Part shown: one piece after another, positions 14,802 to 23,878 of the stretch
Numbering within the stretch: the first letter of the stretch is position 1
How the letters are laid out: the number at the start of each line of letters is the position of its first letter
Origin: CAZSBG01 sp964605145
GTDB lineage: Bacteria > Zhuqueibacterota > Zhuqueibacteria > Thermofontimicrobiales > Thermofontimicrobiaceae
Length of the DNA: 34,516 nt
Assembly: GCA_964605145.1 (NCBI GenBank)
Contig: CAZSBG010000066.1
Span: forward strand, 1 to 34,516
Direction: 5' to 3'
Made by a program: the position numbers and the translations under genes
The notes under the pieces: generated by a model
The model's input: only the letters and a program-made list of their open reading frames with translations
Databases searched by the model: none
Told to the model about the DNA's origin: nothing

Positions 14802-16934
14802 ATGCTCGAAACTCTGAAGAAATATTTTGGCTACACCGAATTCCGGCCGCTGCAGGAAGATATCATCAGCGTCATTCTGGATAAAAAGGATGTATTTGTG
14901 CTCATGCCCACCGGCGGAGGCAAATCTCTCTGTTATCAAATGCCGTCGATTTTGAATGATGGTTTGACCATTGTGGTGTCTCCTCTCATCGCACTCATGA
15001 AAGATCAGGTCGATTCGCTGCTGGATTACGGCATTCCGGCGGCGTACATCAACAGTTCATTGACTTACGAGCAGATTTCTGTGATCAAGAAGAAACTGCT
15101 GGCCAATGAAATTAAATTGCTTTACGTGGCCCCGGAGCGGCTGGCATTGCCTGAATTTCTTGAATTTCTGAGCATGCTGGATATTAACCTGTTCGCCATC
15201 GATGAAGCGCATTGCATTTCCGAATGGGGGCACGACTTTCGGCCGGATTATCGAAAGCTTGTCGTGCTCAAGGAAAAATATCCGGACATTCCCATGGCCG
15301 CGCTCACAGCCACTGCCACACCCATCGTGCAGCAGGATATTGTGCAGCATCTGGCTATGAGGGAACCGCAAATCTTCAAAGCCAGCTTCAATCGGCCCAA
15401 CTTGTTTTACAAGGTGCTGAATAAAGGAGAAACCTACCGGCAATTGACCGATTATCTTCACGCGCACGCAAAAGATTCCGGCATTATTTACTGCCAGAGC
15501 CGAAATACGGTGGATTCACTGACAGCGGCTCTGCAGCGTGACGGCTTTCGGGCGCTGCCTTATCACGCCGGCATGGAGAGCGCGGATCGGACGAAAAATC
15601 AGGAACAGTTCATCAAAGACAATGTGGAAATAATCGTCGCCACCATCGCCTTTGGCATGGGCATCGACAAGCCCAATGTGCGGTTCGTCGTTCATTACGA
15701 TCTGCCCAAAAACCTGGAGCGCTATTACCAGGAAACCGGTCGCGCCGGCCGGGATGGGTTGAAGAGCGATTGCATTCTGTTTTTCAGCTACGGCGATAAG
15801 TCCAAAATTGAATATTTCATCGAACAAACCGAAAATTCCCGGGAGCGGGAAGTCGCTTACAACAAGCTGCACCAGATCATTCAATATTGTGAAAGCCATG
15901 TATGCCGCCGAAAAATTTTGCTGGAATATTTCGGCGAAGATCACTCATTCGAAAGCTGCAACACATGCGATAACTGCCTCAAAGAGAGCGAAACCTTCGA
16001 TGGCACCGTCATTGCACAGAAATTTTTGTCCTGTGTGTATCGGCTCAATCAACGATTCGGCATGGGTTATGTGATCGATGTGCTCAAGGGATCGAAAAGC
16101 GAGCGGATTTTTCATAACAGACATCAGCGGTTATCCACGTACGGCATCGGTTCAGAATTCACGAAAAAACAGTGGGAAGGCTATGGACGCGAACTCATTC
16201 AGCAGGGGTATCTTTACATTGGCGGCGGTGAATTCCCGGTGTTGAAACTCACGGAAAAAAGTCGGCCTGTGCTGTTCAACGACGAGAAGGTGACGCTCAC
16301 CACCGTGAAGATTCCGAAATCGCGAACCGTAAAAGTCGGAGATACGCCCTACGATGAAAATTTATTTGAAGAACTGCGCCAGCTTCGAAAACGAATCGCG
16401 GATGAACGAAATGTTCCGCCCTACGTGATTTTTCATGACACAACGCTGAAAGAAATGTCCTCCCGAATGCCGACGACGTGGAATGCCATGAGCTCAATTA
16501 TTGGTATGGGCCAGACCAAGCTGAAGCGATACGGGCCCCGGTTTCTCAAGGCGATTGTCGCTTATGCCCAGCAGCATGGACTGGAATTTGAAGGCGATAG
16601 GGGTGGTTCATTCTCCGAAAAGAAAGCAAAAGTGAAAACCGAGCACAAAACTCTCGAGCTGTTGCAGCAGGGACTTTCCATACAAAGCGCTGCAAAAGCC
16701 AGGGACACTTCGCTGAAAACCATTTACAGGCACATAGAAACGCTCATACTGTCCGGAGAAAATATCATTCTGAATAAATTCATTCCGGTGGAAAAGCAGC
16801 GCATCATCCGAAAAATACTGCTCCAAATTGGCCTGGAGGACATGGACAAAGTGCACAAGCGTCTCGGTGAAGGCTATTCCCGTGATGAAATTCGCCTGGT
16901 TCGCGCGAAATTAATTGTTTCCAGGAAACGATAA
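14802..16934 (+). CDS. recQ: ATP-dependent DNA helicase RecQ
   Basis: The 710-residue protein has the full RecQ layout. The Q-motif FRPLQEDII lies near residue 18. Walker A is MPTGGGKS (35-42) and the DEAH box sits in AIDEAHCISEWGHDFRPDYR. The family-VI motif is YYQETGRAGRDG. A zinc-binding RQC region has Cys in CRRKILLEYF and CNTCDNC. An HRDC domain lies at about 525-590, and a C-terminal helix-turn-helix at about 615-665 (TLELLQQGLSIQSAAKARDT) is like those on some bacterial RecQ proteins. RecQ unwinds DNA 3'-5' in recombination repair and fork restart. ATG 14802 follows a GGGG site. It lies 45 bp downstream of the sorting-domain remnant and stands alone on its strand segment. Confidence 0.96.
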   Translation: MLETLKKYFGYTEFRPLQEDIISVILDKKDVFVLMPTGGGKSLCYQMPSILNDGLTIVVSPLIALMKDQVDSLLDYGIPAAYINSSLTYEQISVIKKKLLANEIKLLYVAPERLALPEFLEFLSMLDINLFAIDEAHCISEWGHDFRPDYRKLVVLKEKYPDIPMAALTATATPIVQQDIVQHLAMREPQIFKASFNRPNLFYKVLNKGETYRQLTDYLHAHAKDSGIIYCQSRNTVDSLTAALQRDGFRALPYHAGMESADRTKNQEQFIKDNVEIIVATIAFGMGIDKPNVRFVVHYDLPKNLERYYQETGRAGRDGLKSDCILFFSYGDKSKIEYFIEQTENSREREVAYNKLHQIIQYCESHVCRRKILLEYFGEDHSFESCNTCDNCLKESETFDGTVIAQKFLSCVYRLNQRFGMGYVIDVLKGSKSERIFHNRHQRLSTYGIGSEFTKKQWEGYGRELIQQGYLYIGGGEFPVLKLTEKSRPVLFNDEKVTLTTVKIPKSRTVKVGDTPYDENLFEELRQLRKRIADERNVPPYVIFHDTTLKEMSSRMPTTWNAMSSIIGMGQTKLKRYGPRFLKAIVAYAQQHGLEFEGDRGGSFSEKKAKVKTEHKTLELLQQGLSIQSAAKARDTSLKTIYRHIETLILSGENIILNKFIPVEKQRIIRKILLQIGLEDMDKVHKRLGEGYSRDEIRLVRAKLIVSRKR

Positions 16935-17103
16935 TTGTTTGTTCTTCACCCTTTTCACGATAACTGAATTGTACATAAACGCTGCACATTAAGCCATTCT
17001 ACTTGAAAAAACTTATCCCTCCAAAAATTTTCATAAAATATATACCTTTTTCTGCCGATATAAACATTGTATCAGATCGTCTTTATGTTATTACCCAGCA
17101 ACT

Positions 17104-17132
17104 TTTACAAATTTGTGCAAAAGAATTATATA
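17104..17132 (+). promoter_or_regulatory. Candidate promoter of the partner-switching operon
   Basis: TTTACA (17104-17109) and TATATA (17127-17132) are separated by exactly 17 bases, about 90 bp before the ATG of the phosphatase gene. The 286-bp gap after recQ holds no better pair and no supported gene. Confidence 0.5.
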
Positions 17133-17220
17133 TGAATCGGTCATCGAGTGTTATTATGTGCACCTTTGCCGCGCTGGGTTTTCATTACATCAGAAATTTA
17201 TTTATTTTGAAGGTCGTTTT

Positions 17221-18807
17221 ATGAAAAAATCAGTTTTAATTATTGAGTCAGGGTCAGGTTTAAATGCACTGTTTCAAACTGTTCCGGATGGCGCGAATTA
17301 TCGCCTCTTCAATGAGGAGAATGGAAAACAGGGATTTGAAGCTGCAAAAAAATATCATCCTGACATGATTTTCCTGGATGAAAAGATGGCAGACTCCAAT
17401 GGGGTGGAGACCTTTTCAGACTTGAAATCGAACTTCGAAACTGAGCGCATCCCTGTTGTTTATTTCACTGAAAAAGAACCCGAAGCAGTCAGAGCGCAAC
17501 TGGGATCAAACGGCGCGACCGAAATTTTGCAGAAACCTGTGAAGCTGGACAGCTTTCTGGCATGTTTGAAGCGAGTTGATAGCTTGGAAAATAATGGGAT
17601 GGAAGCAGGCAATGATATTGATATTTTGGTGGCCGAGGATGATATTATCTCGCGGCGGATGGTGGAATCCCTTCTGAAGAAAAGCGGCTACACCAATCTT
17701 CGGTTGGCTGTGGATGGACAGCAGGTGATGGATCAATTTGCTGAAAAAACGCCTGAACTGTTGATTCTCGATTATATGATGCCGCGTAAAAACGGATTTC
17801 AGGTATTGGAAGAGATCCGTAAAAATCCAAAATTCAAACATATTCCCATTGTTTTTCTGACTGCTGTTGATGATAAATCGAAATTGATCGAGGCGTTGAA
17901 TGCCGGTGCGACCGATTATATCACAAAACCTTTTGACCGGGCAGAACTGCTGGCACGGGTGCATGCGCACGCTCGAAATTATTTTTTACAGAAAAAGGTT
18001 CGGGAAACGAATAAGAAACTGGAATCGCTGAACAAAGAATTACAGAGAAAAAATGACCAGATTCAGGCTGACCTGCAATCCGCGAAAAAAATTCAGGAGG
18101 CACTGCTGCCAAAAGAATTCAGCCAATGTAAAAACCTGGATGTTCAGTTTTATTATCAGGCATCGAATACCGTGGGCGGCGATTTCATTAATATTTTTAA
18201 GATCGATGGAAACAGAGTTGGGTTTTATATTGCGGATGTCTCAGGCCACGGCGTCACTTCGGCGTTGGTGACGGTTTTTATTCGCGAGCAAATTAATAAT
18301 ATCTTGAAAAAACTTGATAGCACGAAATTAACGCCGGCCAAAATTCTCCGTCAGTTGAATAAAAATTTCAATAAGGAAGATTTCTTCATGGAAAACGGGA
18401 TTTACCTGACCATATTTTGTGGATTCATCGATCTGAATAACTATCAGCTTTACTATGCGTCTGCAGGGCATCATGCACTGCCATTAATTATTGAATCTAA
18501 CGGAAACATAACAGAACTTGATGATCTTGGCGTGGCCATCGGTTTCATGGATGATTTCGAGTATGAAAATAGTGAGATAAAACTGGATCATAATCAGAGA
18601 ATTTTTCTTCACACGGATGGGATCATAGAAATGGCCAATGAAAATAATGAACTGTTTGGTATGAATCGATTGAAGAATTTTTTGAAGCAGAATACCGGCT
18701 CGAATGGGAATGAAGTATTAGAAAATCTTGTTAAAGATGCATTGGCATTTTCGACGAGTTCAGAACCACAGGATGATATTGCATTAATTTTATTGGATAT
18801 AAAATGA
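17221..18807 (+). CDS. Double-receiver SpoIIE/RsbU-type serine phosphatase
   Basis: The 528-residue protein starts at ATG 17221 (GAAGG site upstream) rather than at the longer in-frame start at 17113. Receiver 1 (1-120) keeps the phospho-acceptor Asp53 and a KP motif but lacks the usual acidic pair at strand 1, so it may be degenerate. Receiver 2 (about 135-255) is complete: AEDD, Asp184 in LILDYMMP, the T in VFLTA, and YITKPF. A coiled linker (about 262-300) leads to a PP2C/SpoIIE domain with GGDF, ADVSGHG, HTDGIIEM and QDDIALI metal-binding motifs. It should dephosphorylate the STAS protein encoded 53 bp downstream in response to phosphorelay input. The sensor kinase is not in the window. 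Confidence 0.92.
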   Translation: MKKSVLIIESGSGLNALFQTVPDGANYRLFNEENGKQGFEAAKKYHPDMIFLDEKMADSNGVETFSDLKSNFETERIPVVYFTEKEPEAVRAQLGSNGATEILQKPVKLDSFLACLKRVDSLENNGMEAGNDIDILVAEDDIISRRMVESLLKKSGYTNLRLAVDGQQVMDQFAEKTPELLILDYMMPRKNGFQVLEEIRKNPKFKHIPIVFLTAVDDKSKLIEALNAGATDYITKPFDRAELLARVHAHARNYFLQKKVRETNKKLESLNKELQRKNDQIQADLQSAKKIQEALLPKEFSQCKNLDVQFYYQASNTVGGDFINIFKIDGNRVGFYIADVSGHGVTSALVTVFIREQINNILKKLDSTKLTPAKILRQLNKNFNKEDFFMENGIYLTIFCGFIDLNNYQLYYASAGHHALPLIIESNGNITELDDLGVAIGFMDDFEYENSEIKLDHNQRIFLHTDGIIEMANENNELFGMNRLKNFLKQNTGSNGNEVLENLVKDALAFSTSSEPQDDIALILLDIK

Positions 18808-18860
18808 GCGATACTGCTGCAAGAATCAATTGTTAAAATGAAAAGCGAAAGGATGCAACA

Positions 18861-19199
18861 ATGGATATTACTTCTGAAAAGAAAAATGATGTTTTGGTTA
18901 TCTCCCCAAAAGAAAAACGACTTGACGCCAAAGTCGCACTTGATTTCAAGGAGAATTTGCTGAAAAAAGTGAATGAAGAAGGCCAGCGGAGAATTTTAAT
19001 TGATCTGGATGCCATCGATTTTATCGACAGTTCAGGGCTTGGTGCAATGGTGTCTGTATTGAAGGTGATCGGGAAAAACGGCGAGCTGAAAATTACCCAG
19101 CCGCGGGATCAGGTGAAAAATATGTTCGATCTGACGCGCCTGAATCTCGTTTTCAATATATTTGATGATTTTGATGAAGCCTTGCGGAGCTTTAATTAG
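18861..19199 (+). CDS. STAS-domain anti-sigma factor antagonist
   Basis: The 112-residue protein is a single SpoIIAA/RsbV-type STAS domain. It contains the phosphorylation loop FIDSSGLGAMV, where Ser58 is the expected target, and the end block MFDLTRLNLVFNIFDDFDEA. In this pathway the unphosphorylated form binds the kinase/anti-sigma protein and frees its partner, while the upstream SpoIIE-type phosphatase resets it. Its place between the phosphatase and the RsbW-like gene supports this. No sigma factor gene is adjacent, so the output may be a sigma factor elsewhere or another target. Confidence 0.93.
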   Translation: MDITSEKKNDVLVISPKEKRLDAKVALDFKENLLKKVNEEGQRRILIDLDAIDFIDSSGLGAMVSVLKVIGKNGELKITQPRDQVKNMFDLTRLNLVFNIFDDFDEALRSFN

Positions 19200-19249
19200 T
19201 GCGAGTCTCATAAAAAAGTATAAATATTCCAAAAAAATTGGACAAAAAA

Positions 19250-19678
19250 ATGAAAGCACACGTGAAGCTCAGAGTCGCAAGCACGCTTGAGAACGTTCGC
19301 CTGGTTGGTTCAGTGGCGAAAACAATTTCCTCATTTCATTTCGATTCCCCTGAGGACAGTCAATTGATCGAAACCGCAATTGTCGAAGGATGCACAAATG
19401 TGGTGGAGCATGCGTATCAGTTTCAGCCCGATAAAAATATTGAGGTCAAAATAGAGCTCAGCTCAAACAGTCTGATTTTTACGATTATTGATGAAGGCCG
19501 ACAGTTCGATCCTTCGAACGCCAAAGCATTTGACTTCGATCCGACCGATCTGGAAAATTTGCCGGAGGGCGGCATGGGAATTTATATTTTCAATACGATA
19601 ATGGATGAAGTTCAGTATGCCACACAGAAAGGTAAAAATCATTTGAAATTTGTGAAATATGTAAATCAAATGAATTGA
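19250..19678 (+). CDS. RsbW-like serine kinase / anti-sigma factor
   Basis: The product is about 142 residues and belongs to the GHKL ATPase (HATPase_c_2) group. The N-box is IVEGCTNVVEHAY, with the Mg-binding Asn, then comes the G1-like DEGRQFDP and the glycine-rich GGMGIYI. It would phosphorylate the STAS protein encoded 50 bp upstream and, when not bound to it, hold its target factor. ATG 19250 is preferred; a TTG at 19238 would add four residues. It ends the operon and faces the UbiB gene tail to tail. Confidence 0.9.
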   Translation: MKAHVKLRVASTLENVRLVGSVAKTISSFHFDSPEDSQLIETAIVEGCTNVVEHAYQFQPDKNIEVKIELSSNSLIFTIIDEGRQFDPSNAKAFDFDPTDLENLPEGGMGIYIFNTIMDEVQYATQKGKNHLKFVKYVNQMN

Positions 19679-19697
19679 AGATATTTGAGGAAATGAG

Positions 19698-19745
19698 GGA
19701 AAGATGGGAGAGCAAATCGCTATTTTCTGAAATTTACATCTTTCC
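19698..19745. repeat. Inverted repeat between convergent genes
   Basis: GGAAAGATG (19698-19706) and CATCTTTCC (19737-19745) are perfect 9-bp arms around a 30-base loop, and the right arm overlaps the end of the UbiB-like gene. It might act as a weak bidirectional terminator, though there is no T-run. Confidence 0.3.
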
Positions 19746-21422
19746 TGACCGCAAAATCGCAACCACCAGCCATAAGCCCAAAATGGCGGCAATGACATAC
19801 CCGAGTATCCCGAAAATCGATATGCCAAAAAGATAGGGGCCTTTGTCGGAAAACACCATAATCGATGAACCGATAATCAACGCGGCGATAATTAAACTGA
19901 AGGCGAGTCGATTGCTGGATTTATCCAATTCGGTAATCAAATGATCAAGCCCCTTGTGCTCAAAAATGAAACTGATCTTTCCTTTTTTTACCCGGCGCAG
20001 TATGTACCTCAATTCCCCCGGAAGCACTTTCAGCAGTGCGTCCATATCCTGGATCGCCTGCTTGATTTCTTTCAATTGTTTTTTCGGCAGAATCGGCTGA
20101 ATCATCAATTGTTGCACATAGGGTTCGACGAGGGTCATGAGATTGAACTCAGGATCGAGATTTCTCCCGATGCTCTCAACCGTGGCCAGCGCTTTGGCCA
20201 TAAGCACAACATCTGTGAGCAGGCCGATTCGATGTTGGCGCAGCACTTCGATCAGGTCATTGAGCAATTTTTCAATTTCCAGTTGATAGAGGGGCACGCC
20301 ATAATATGATTCGATGAAATCATACAAATCGAGACGCAGGGCGCGCGTGTCCCGCATCTCGTCCAGCACTTCGGCATCGATGAAAATTTTGATGATTTTA
20401 TCGATGTCCTTTTCGACAAGTGCCTGCAACAAGTTACGGAGATAGGTTTTCGTCTGTTCATCCAGGCGGCCGACCATACCAAAATCGATTGGGGCGAGAA
20501 TGTTATCGCGCAGTACAAATATGTTCCCCGGGTGCGGATCAGCATGAAACAGGCCGTGTTCAAAAATCATCGTCAATGTCGCCAGTGCCCCGTTGCGGGC
20601 GATGACTTTTGGATCCAGATCATGGCGCCGGGAAAAATCTATCTCTGAAACTTTTACCCCGTCGATGTATTCCATCGTTAAGATATTATGGGTAGTGGCG
20701 TCCCAAAAAACTTCAGGAAAATAGAGCGTGGAATCTTTTTTAAAATTATTCCTGAATCGATCGATATTTCGCCCCTCACGAATAAAATCCAGTTCGGCCC
20801 GAATCGTTTTCGCGAATTCTTTCACGATGCCCCGGGGATTGTATAATTCACTTTCAGGGAAATATTTTTCCAATATGCCGGCAATGTCGAACAGGATGCT
20901 GATATCCGTTTCAATGGTCCTTCGGATATTTGGACGACGAATTTTTACGGCAACTTTTTGGCCGCTGTGTAACGTGGCTTTGTGCACCTGGGCAATGGAA
21001 GCTGCAGCGATGGGTTTCTTTTCGAAATCAAGGAACAGATCGGAAATGGAATTCTCCAGTTCCGATTTGAAACTTTTTTGCACTTCATCCCAGGAAAATG
21101 GCGGCACCTTGTCCTGAAGCTTTTCCAATTCTTTGACATATTGATAGGGAACGAGATCGGGGCGGGTGCTGAGTACCTGCCCCAATTTGATGAATGTCGG
21201 TCCCAGCTCTGCCAGCGCCATGCGCAGGCGTTGGGCTGTGGTAAGGTTTTCGATTTTAGTCGCAGCCCTGGATTTCCGGAGAAACTTTCGTCCAAATTTG
21301 ACAAAGGTATCGAGTTTCAATCGCTCGACAATATCTTCAAATCCATATTTCAGCAACACCGCGAAAATTTGCCGGTAGCGTTTAATATTTCGATATGTTT
21401 TTCGTACCCGTGGAACTTGCAT
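19734..21422 (-). CDS. UbiB/ABC1 (AarF)-family atypical kinase
   Basis: The 562-residue protein has the UbiB hallmarks: the KxGQ motif in FIKLGQVLSTRPDLVP, the alanine-rich loop AAASIAQVHKA, the invariant Lys in VAVKIRRP, MEYIDGVKV, the catalytic HADPHPGNIF and the metal-binding IDFGMVGR. Two membrane helices lie at the C-terminus (about 505-525 and 532-555). Family members are ATPases or kinase-like proteins needed for isoprenoid quinone synthesis or lipid homeostasis. No ubi or men gene is nearby, so the pathway is open. It starts at ATG 21422, three bases after the end of the phasin-like gene, so the two are co-transcribed. Confidence 0.9.
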   Translation of the reverse strand: MQVPRVRKTYRNIKRYRQIFAVLLKYGFEDIVERLKLDTFVKFGRKFLRKSRAATKIENLTTAQRLRMALAELGPTFIKLGQVLSTRPDLVPYQYVKELEKLQDKVPPFSWDEVQKSFKSELENSISDLFLDFEKKPIAAASIAQVHKATLHSGQKVAVKIRRPNIRRTIETDISILFDIAGILEKYFPESELYNPRGIVKEFAKTIRAELDFIREGRNIDRFRNNFKKDSTLYFPEVFWDATTHNILTMEYIDGVKVSEIDFSRRHDLDPKVIARNGALATLTMIFEHGLFHADPHPGNIFVLRDNILAPIDFGMVGRLDEQTKTYLRNLLQALVEKDIDKIIKIFIDAEVLDEMRDTRALRLDLYDFIESYYGVPLYQLEIEKLLNDLIEVLRQHRIGLLTDVVLMAKALATVESIGRNLDPEFNLMTLVEPYVQQLMIQPILPKKQLKEIKQAIQDMDALLKVLPGELRYILRRVKKGKISFIFEHKGLDHLITELDKSSNRLAFSLIIAALIIGSSIMVFSDKGPYLFGISIFGILGYVIAAILGLWLVVAILRSGKM

Positions 21423-21425
21423 GCG

Positions 21426-21746
21426 CTATTTGCTTTTTTTACGTGTTGAAGTTGACTGCACTTTTTTCTTCAGTGTTTCCACTTCTTTGGATAATTTTTC
21501 AAATTCTTCTTTGGTGGGAATTCCCAATCTGTCAATCGTGTTTTTTATTTCTTCATTGATTTTGCCAACGACAACTTTTTCCTGTTCTTTGATTTTCTCA
21601 ACATATTTATCAATAGTTTTGCTGCGCTCTTCTTTCACAAGTTCGCCTTTTTTTATCATTTCGTCCACAAGCTCTGCTGCTTTTTCACGCGTTTCTTCAA
21701 AAAGTCCAACGCCGAAAAATAATCCTTTTTTGATTGTTTCCTTCAT
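21426..21746 (-). CDS. Phasin-like coiled-coil protein
   Basis: The protein of 106 residues opens with ETIKKGLFFGVGLFEETREK, followed by long charged helices with heptad character (LSKEVETLKKKV) and a basic tail. This matches the polyhydroxyalkanoate granule-associated/phasin-like family seen next to UbiB genes in other bacteria. A granule role is inference, since no PHA synthase is here. ATG 21746 is chosen because a perfect GGAGGT lies seven bases upstream; the alternative GTG at 21761 would place that site inside the coding region. Confidence 0.75.
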   Translation of the reverse strand: MKETIKKGLFFGVGLFEETREKAAELVDEMIKKGELVKEERSKTIDKYVEKIKEQEKVVVGKINEEIKNTIDRLGIPTKEEFEKLSKEVETLKKKVQSTSTRKKSK

Positions 21747-21900
21747 ATCAGGTACCTCCACTTTTTCGAGATGAAATTTGAGTGAATTTAATCGGGTATT
21801 GTGTGTGATTTAAGTTAACAAAAATTTTTATCACGGGCAATAGATTTAATAAAAATTTTTTGCAATATAAGCTTGTTTATGAAAATACAGTTAGCATAAT

Positions 21901-22132
21901 ACTTGCTACCGGACACTTCTTACAAAATGACATTTTTGATGGAATTGTCATGCCCGAATGACATGTCCAGCTTCCATTAAATTTATAAAGGATGACAGAC
22001 CTGGCATTTGTCGGGCATCCATTTGACAAAATTTTATGAGATTCCCGCTAAAAACATGCGACTGAAAGGAGTGCCTGTGGTACGGGAATGACAGTACTAC
22101 CGAATATAATTTACAAAGTGTCCGGTAGTCAA
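21901..22132. mobile_element. MITE-like nested palindromic element
   Basis: The outer arms CTACCGGACACTT (21906-21918) and AAGTGTCCGGTAG (22116-22128) are perfect over 13 bp. The pairing extends outward through CTTG (21902-21905) and CAAG (22129-22132) with one extra base. The inner arms ATGCCCGA (21950-21957) and TCGGGCAT (22011-22018) are perfect. There is no coding capacity. The architecture parallels the element at 4730-4895 although the sequence is different. Confidence 0.7.
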
Positions 22133-22182
22133 GCATAATATTATCGGAAGCTGTGTGTTAAACAAATTAAACAAAAAAAAAG

Positions 22183-22210
22183 TTGCATTTAATAATAAAA
22201 TGAATATTTT
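22183..22210 (+). promoter_or_regulatory. Possible promoter of the UDP-sugar pyrophosphorylase gene
   Basis: TTGCAT (22183-22188) is followed after 16 bases by TATTTT (22205-22210), about 50 bp before the GTG start. The AT-rich setting makes chance matches likely. Confidence 0.3.
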
Positions 22211-22259
22211 ATATTCATAATTTCGGTGGATTTTCAATCATTAAACTGGAGAAAAAAAG

Positions 22260-23663
22260 GTGAATGATAACATGACCAAGCAGCTCAGAGAGAAGGCGAA
22301 CAGATATGGTCAGGGACATATTTTCCGGTTTTGGGATGAACTCTCCCTGCAGCGTCAGGAAAAGCTTGCTGAGCAGGTGCAAAAAATTGATTTCAAGTTA
22401 TTGAATAATTTGAAAAAGAAGTATTTATTGAATAAACAGAATAATGAATTTCAGGGAGAACTGGAGCCCCCGGAAATCATTCCCATTCCGGTCACTGAAG
22501 AACAAAAACGTGATGCCGAAGAAGCTAAAAAAACCGGTGATTCTCTTGTCTCGAGCGGAAAGGTGGCAGCGTTGCTCGTCGCCGGCGGACAGGGCAGTCG
22601 ATTGGGATTTGACGGTCCGAAAGGTCTGTTCAAAATTGGGCCGATCAGTCAGAAATCGCTGTTTCAGTTACACGCGGAAAAGATATCCGCGTTACAGAAA
22701 AAATACGGTTCGATCATGCCCTGGTTCATCATGACGAGCGAGACAAATCATGAAGAGACCGTGGATTTTTTTCAGCAACATAATTTTTTTGGATTGGATG
22801 AAAAGGATATTTATTTCTTCAAACAGGGCATGATCCCGGCTCTTGATGAGGATGGAAAGGTTTTCCTGGATGCGAAAGACCATGTTTTCACCAATCCAAA
22901 TGGACACGGCGGTACACTCAATGCGCTGCGGGACAATGGCTGCATCGATGAAATGAAAAAACGCGGCATTGAAGAGATATTCTATTTTCAAATTGATAAT
23001 GTGTTGATTCATATTTGCGACCCGGTGTTTTTGGGCTATCATCGCAGGAAAAAAGCGGATATGTCCGCGAAGGTGGTTTCGAAACGAGATCCGCAGGAGA
23101 AGGTGGGGGTGGTCGGAAGGATGAATGGTAAACTCACAGTCATCGAGTACAGTGATATGCTGGATGCCGATAAAGAAGCCCGAACCACAGATGGCTCCCT
23201 CAAGTACCGCGGCGGAAGCATTGCGATTCATGTTTTCAATCTAAAATTTATTGAAAATGAAATTTCTCAGGCAAAATTGCCATATCATCTGGCTCACAAA
23301 AAGATTAGCTATGTGGATGAGAATGGGAATCTTATCGAACCGTCCGAACCCAACGGGTACAAGTTCGAGATGTTCATTTTTGATGCGCTCCAGGATGCGG
23401 AAGATGCGGTTATCATGGAGGTTGATCGCAAAAAGGAATTCAGTCCTGTCAAAAATAAAGACGGCGCCGACTCCGCAGAAACAGCCCGGCAGGATTTGAT
23501 CAATTATCATGCTGATATGCTTCGGCAGGCTGGAGTTGACATTCCGGATGAGTGCGGTCCGATTGAAATCGATGCAGAATTAGCGCTGGACGCTGACGAT
23601 TTGAAACGAAAACTTGATCTGACGCAACTCAACGTGGTATTTCCTTTGTATCTTCGTAAGTGA
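22260..23663 (+). CDS. UDPGP-family uridylyltransferase (UAP1-like)
   Basis: The 467-residue protein resembles eukaryotic-type UDP-N-acetylglucosamine/UDP-sugar pyrophosphorylases. It has the nucleotide-binding LLVAGGQGSRLGFDGPKG (about 104-121), PNGHGG, the uridine-binding QIDNVLIHICDP and a sugar-binding KYRGGSIAIHVF. It would join UTP and a hexose or hexosamine 1-phosphate to give the UDP-sugar plus pyrophosphate. Which sugar is used cannot be read from sequence; UDP-GlcNAc is the usual product of the subgroup. GTG 22260 is supported by GGAG eight bases upstream; ATG 22272 is the alternative. It is unrelated in fold subgroup to the three nucleotidyltransferases at 28.9-34.1 kb. Confidence 0.88.
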   Translation: MNDNMTKQLREKANRYGQGHIFRFWDELSLQRQEKLAEQVQKIDFKLLNNLKKKYLLNKQNNEFQGELEPPEIIPIPVTEEQKRDAEEAKKTGDSLVSSGKVAALLVAGGQGSRLGFDGPKGLFKIGPISQKSLFQLHAEKISALQKKYGSIMPWFIMTSETNHEETVDFFQQHNFFGLDEKDIYFFKQGMIPALDEDGKVFLDAKDHVFTNPNGHGGTLNALRDNGCIDEMKKRGIEEIFYFQIDNVLIHICDPVFLGYHRRKKADMSAKVVSKRDPQEKVGVVGRMNGKLTVIEYSDMLDADKEARTTDGSLKYRGGSIAIHVFNLKFIENEISQAKLPYHLAHKKISYVDENGNLIEPSEPNGYKFEMFIFDALQDAEDAVIMEVDRKKEFSPVKNKDGADSAETARQDLINYHADMLRQAGVDIPDECGPIEIDAELALDADDLKRKLDLTQLNVVFPLYLRK

Positions 23664-23878
23664 GTAGCGCCTTCGTAGCCAGTGTTTTATTTATCGCTAT
23701 GTTCAAACGTCATCGGAAAATCCAGATCAATGAGAAGTAAATTGAATCGCACAATCAATATCACTTTCGTTTGGAATATTCATGTGCCAGTAAAATCAAT
23801 TAGTGAAATGGAGGAATAGAATCCAAGACATCCTGCACCACAGCCTGACCTGTCACTTTTTCTGAATTGGAGTATTCT

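Larger units (their letters stand above)
21747..22259. other. Intergenic region between divergent genes
   Basis: This 513-bp gap separates the phasin-like and UDP-sugar pyrophosphorylase genes, which are divergently transcribed. Its centre is the palindromic element at 21901-22132; the rest is AT-rich and should carry both promoters. No gene is supported; the 62-codon minus-strand frame in it lies within the palindrome. Confidence 0.6.

Noticed and set aside
17113..17220. N-terminal extension of 36 residues on the double-receiver phosphatase
   Set aside because: The extension is not receiver-like, precedes a well-placed ribosome binding site and ATG at 17221, and overlaps the likely promoter region.
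21948..22136. Minus-strand 62-codon frame
   Set aside because: It lies wholly inside the palindromic element at 21901-22132 and has no protein-like features.
22692..23231. Minus-strand 179-codon frame within the UDP-sugar pyrophosphorylase gene
   Set aside because: It is antisense to conserved catalytic motifs and has no family resemblance.
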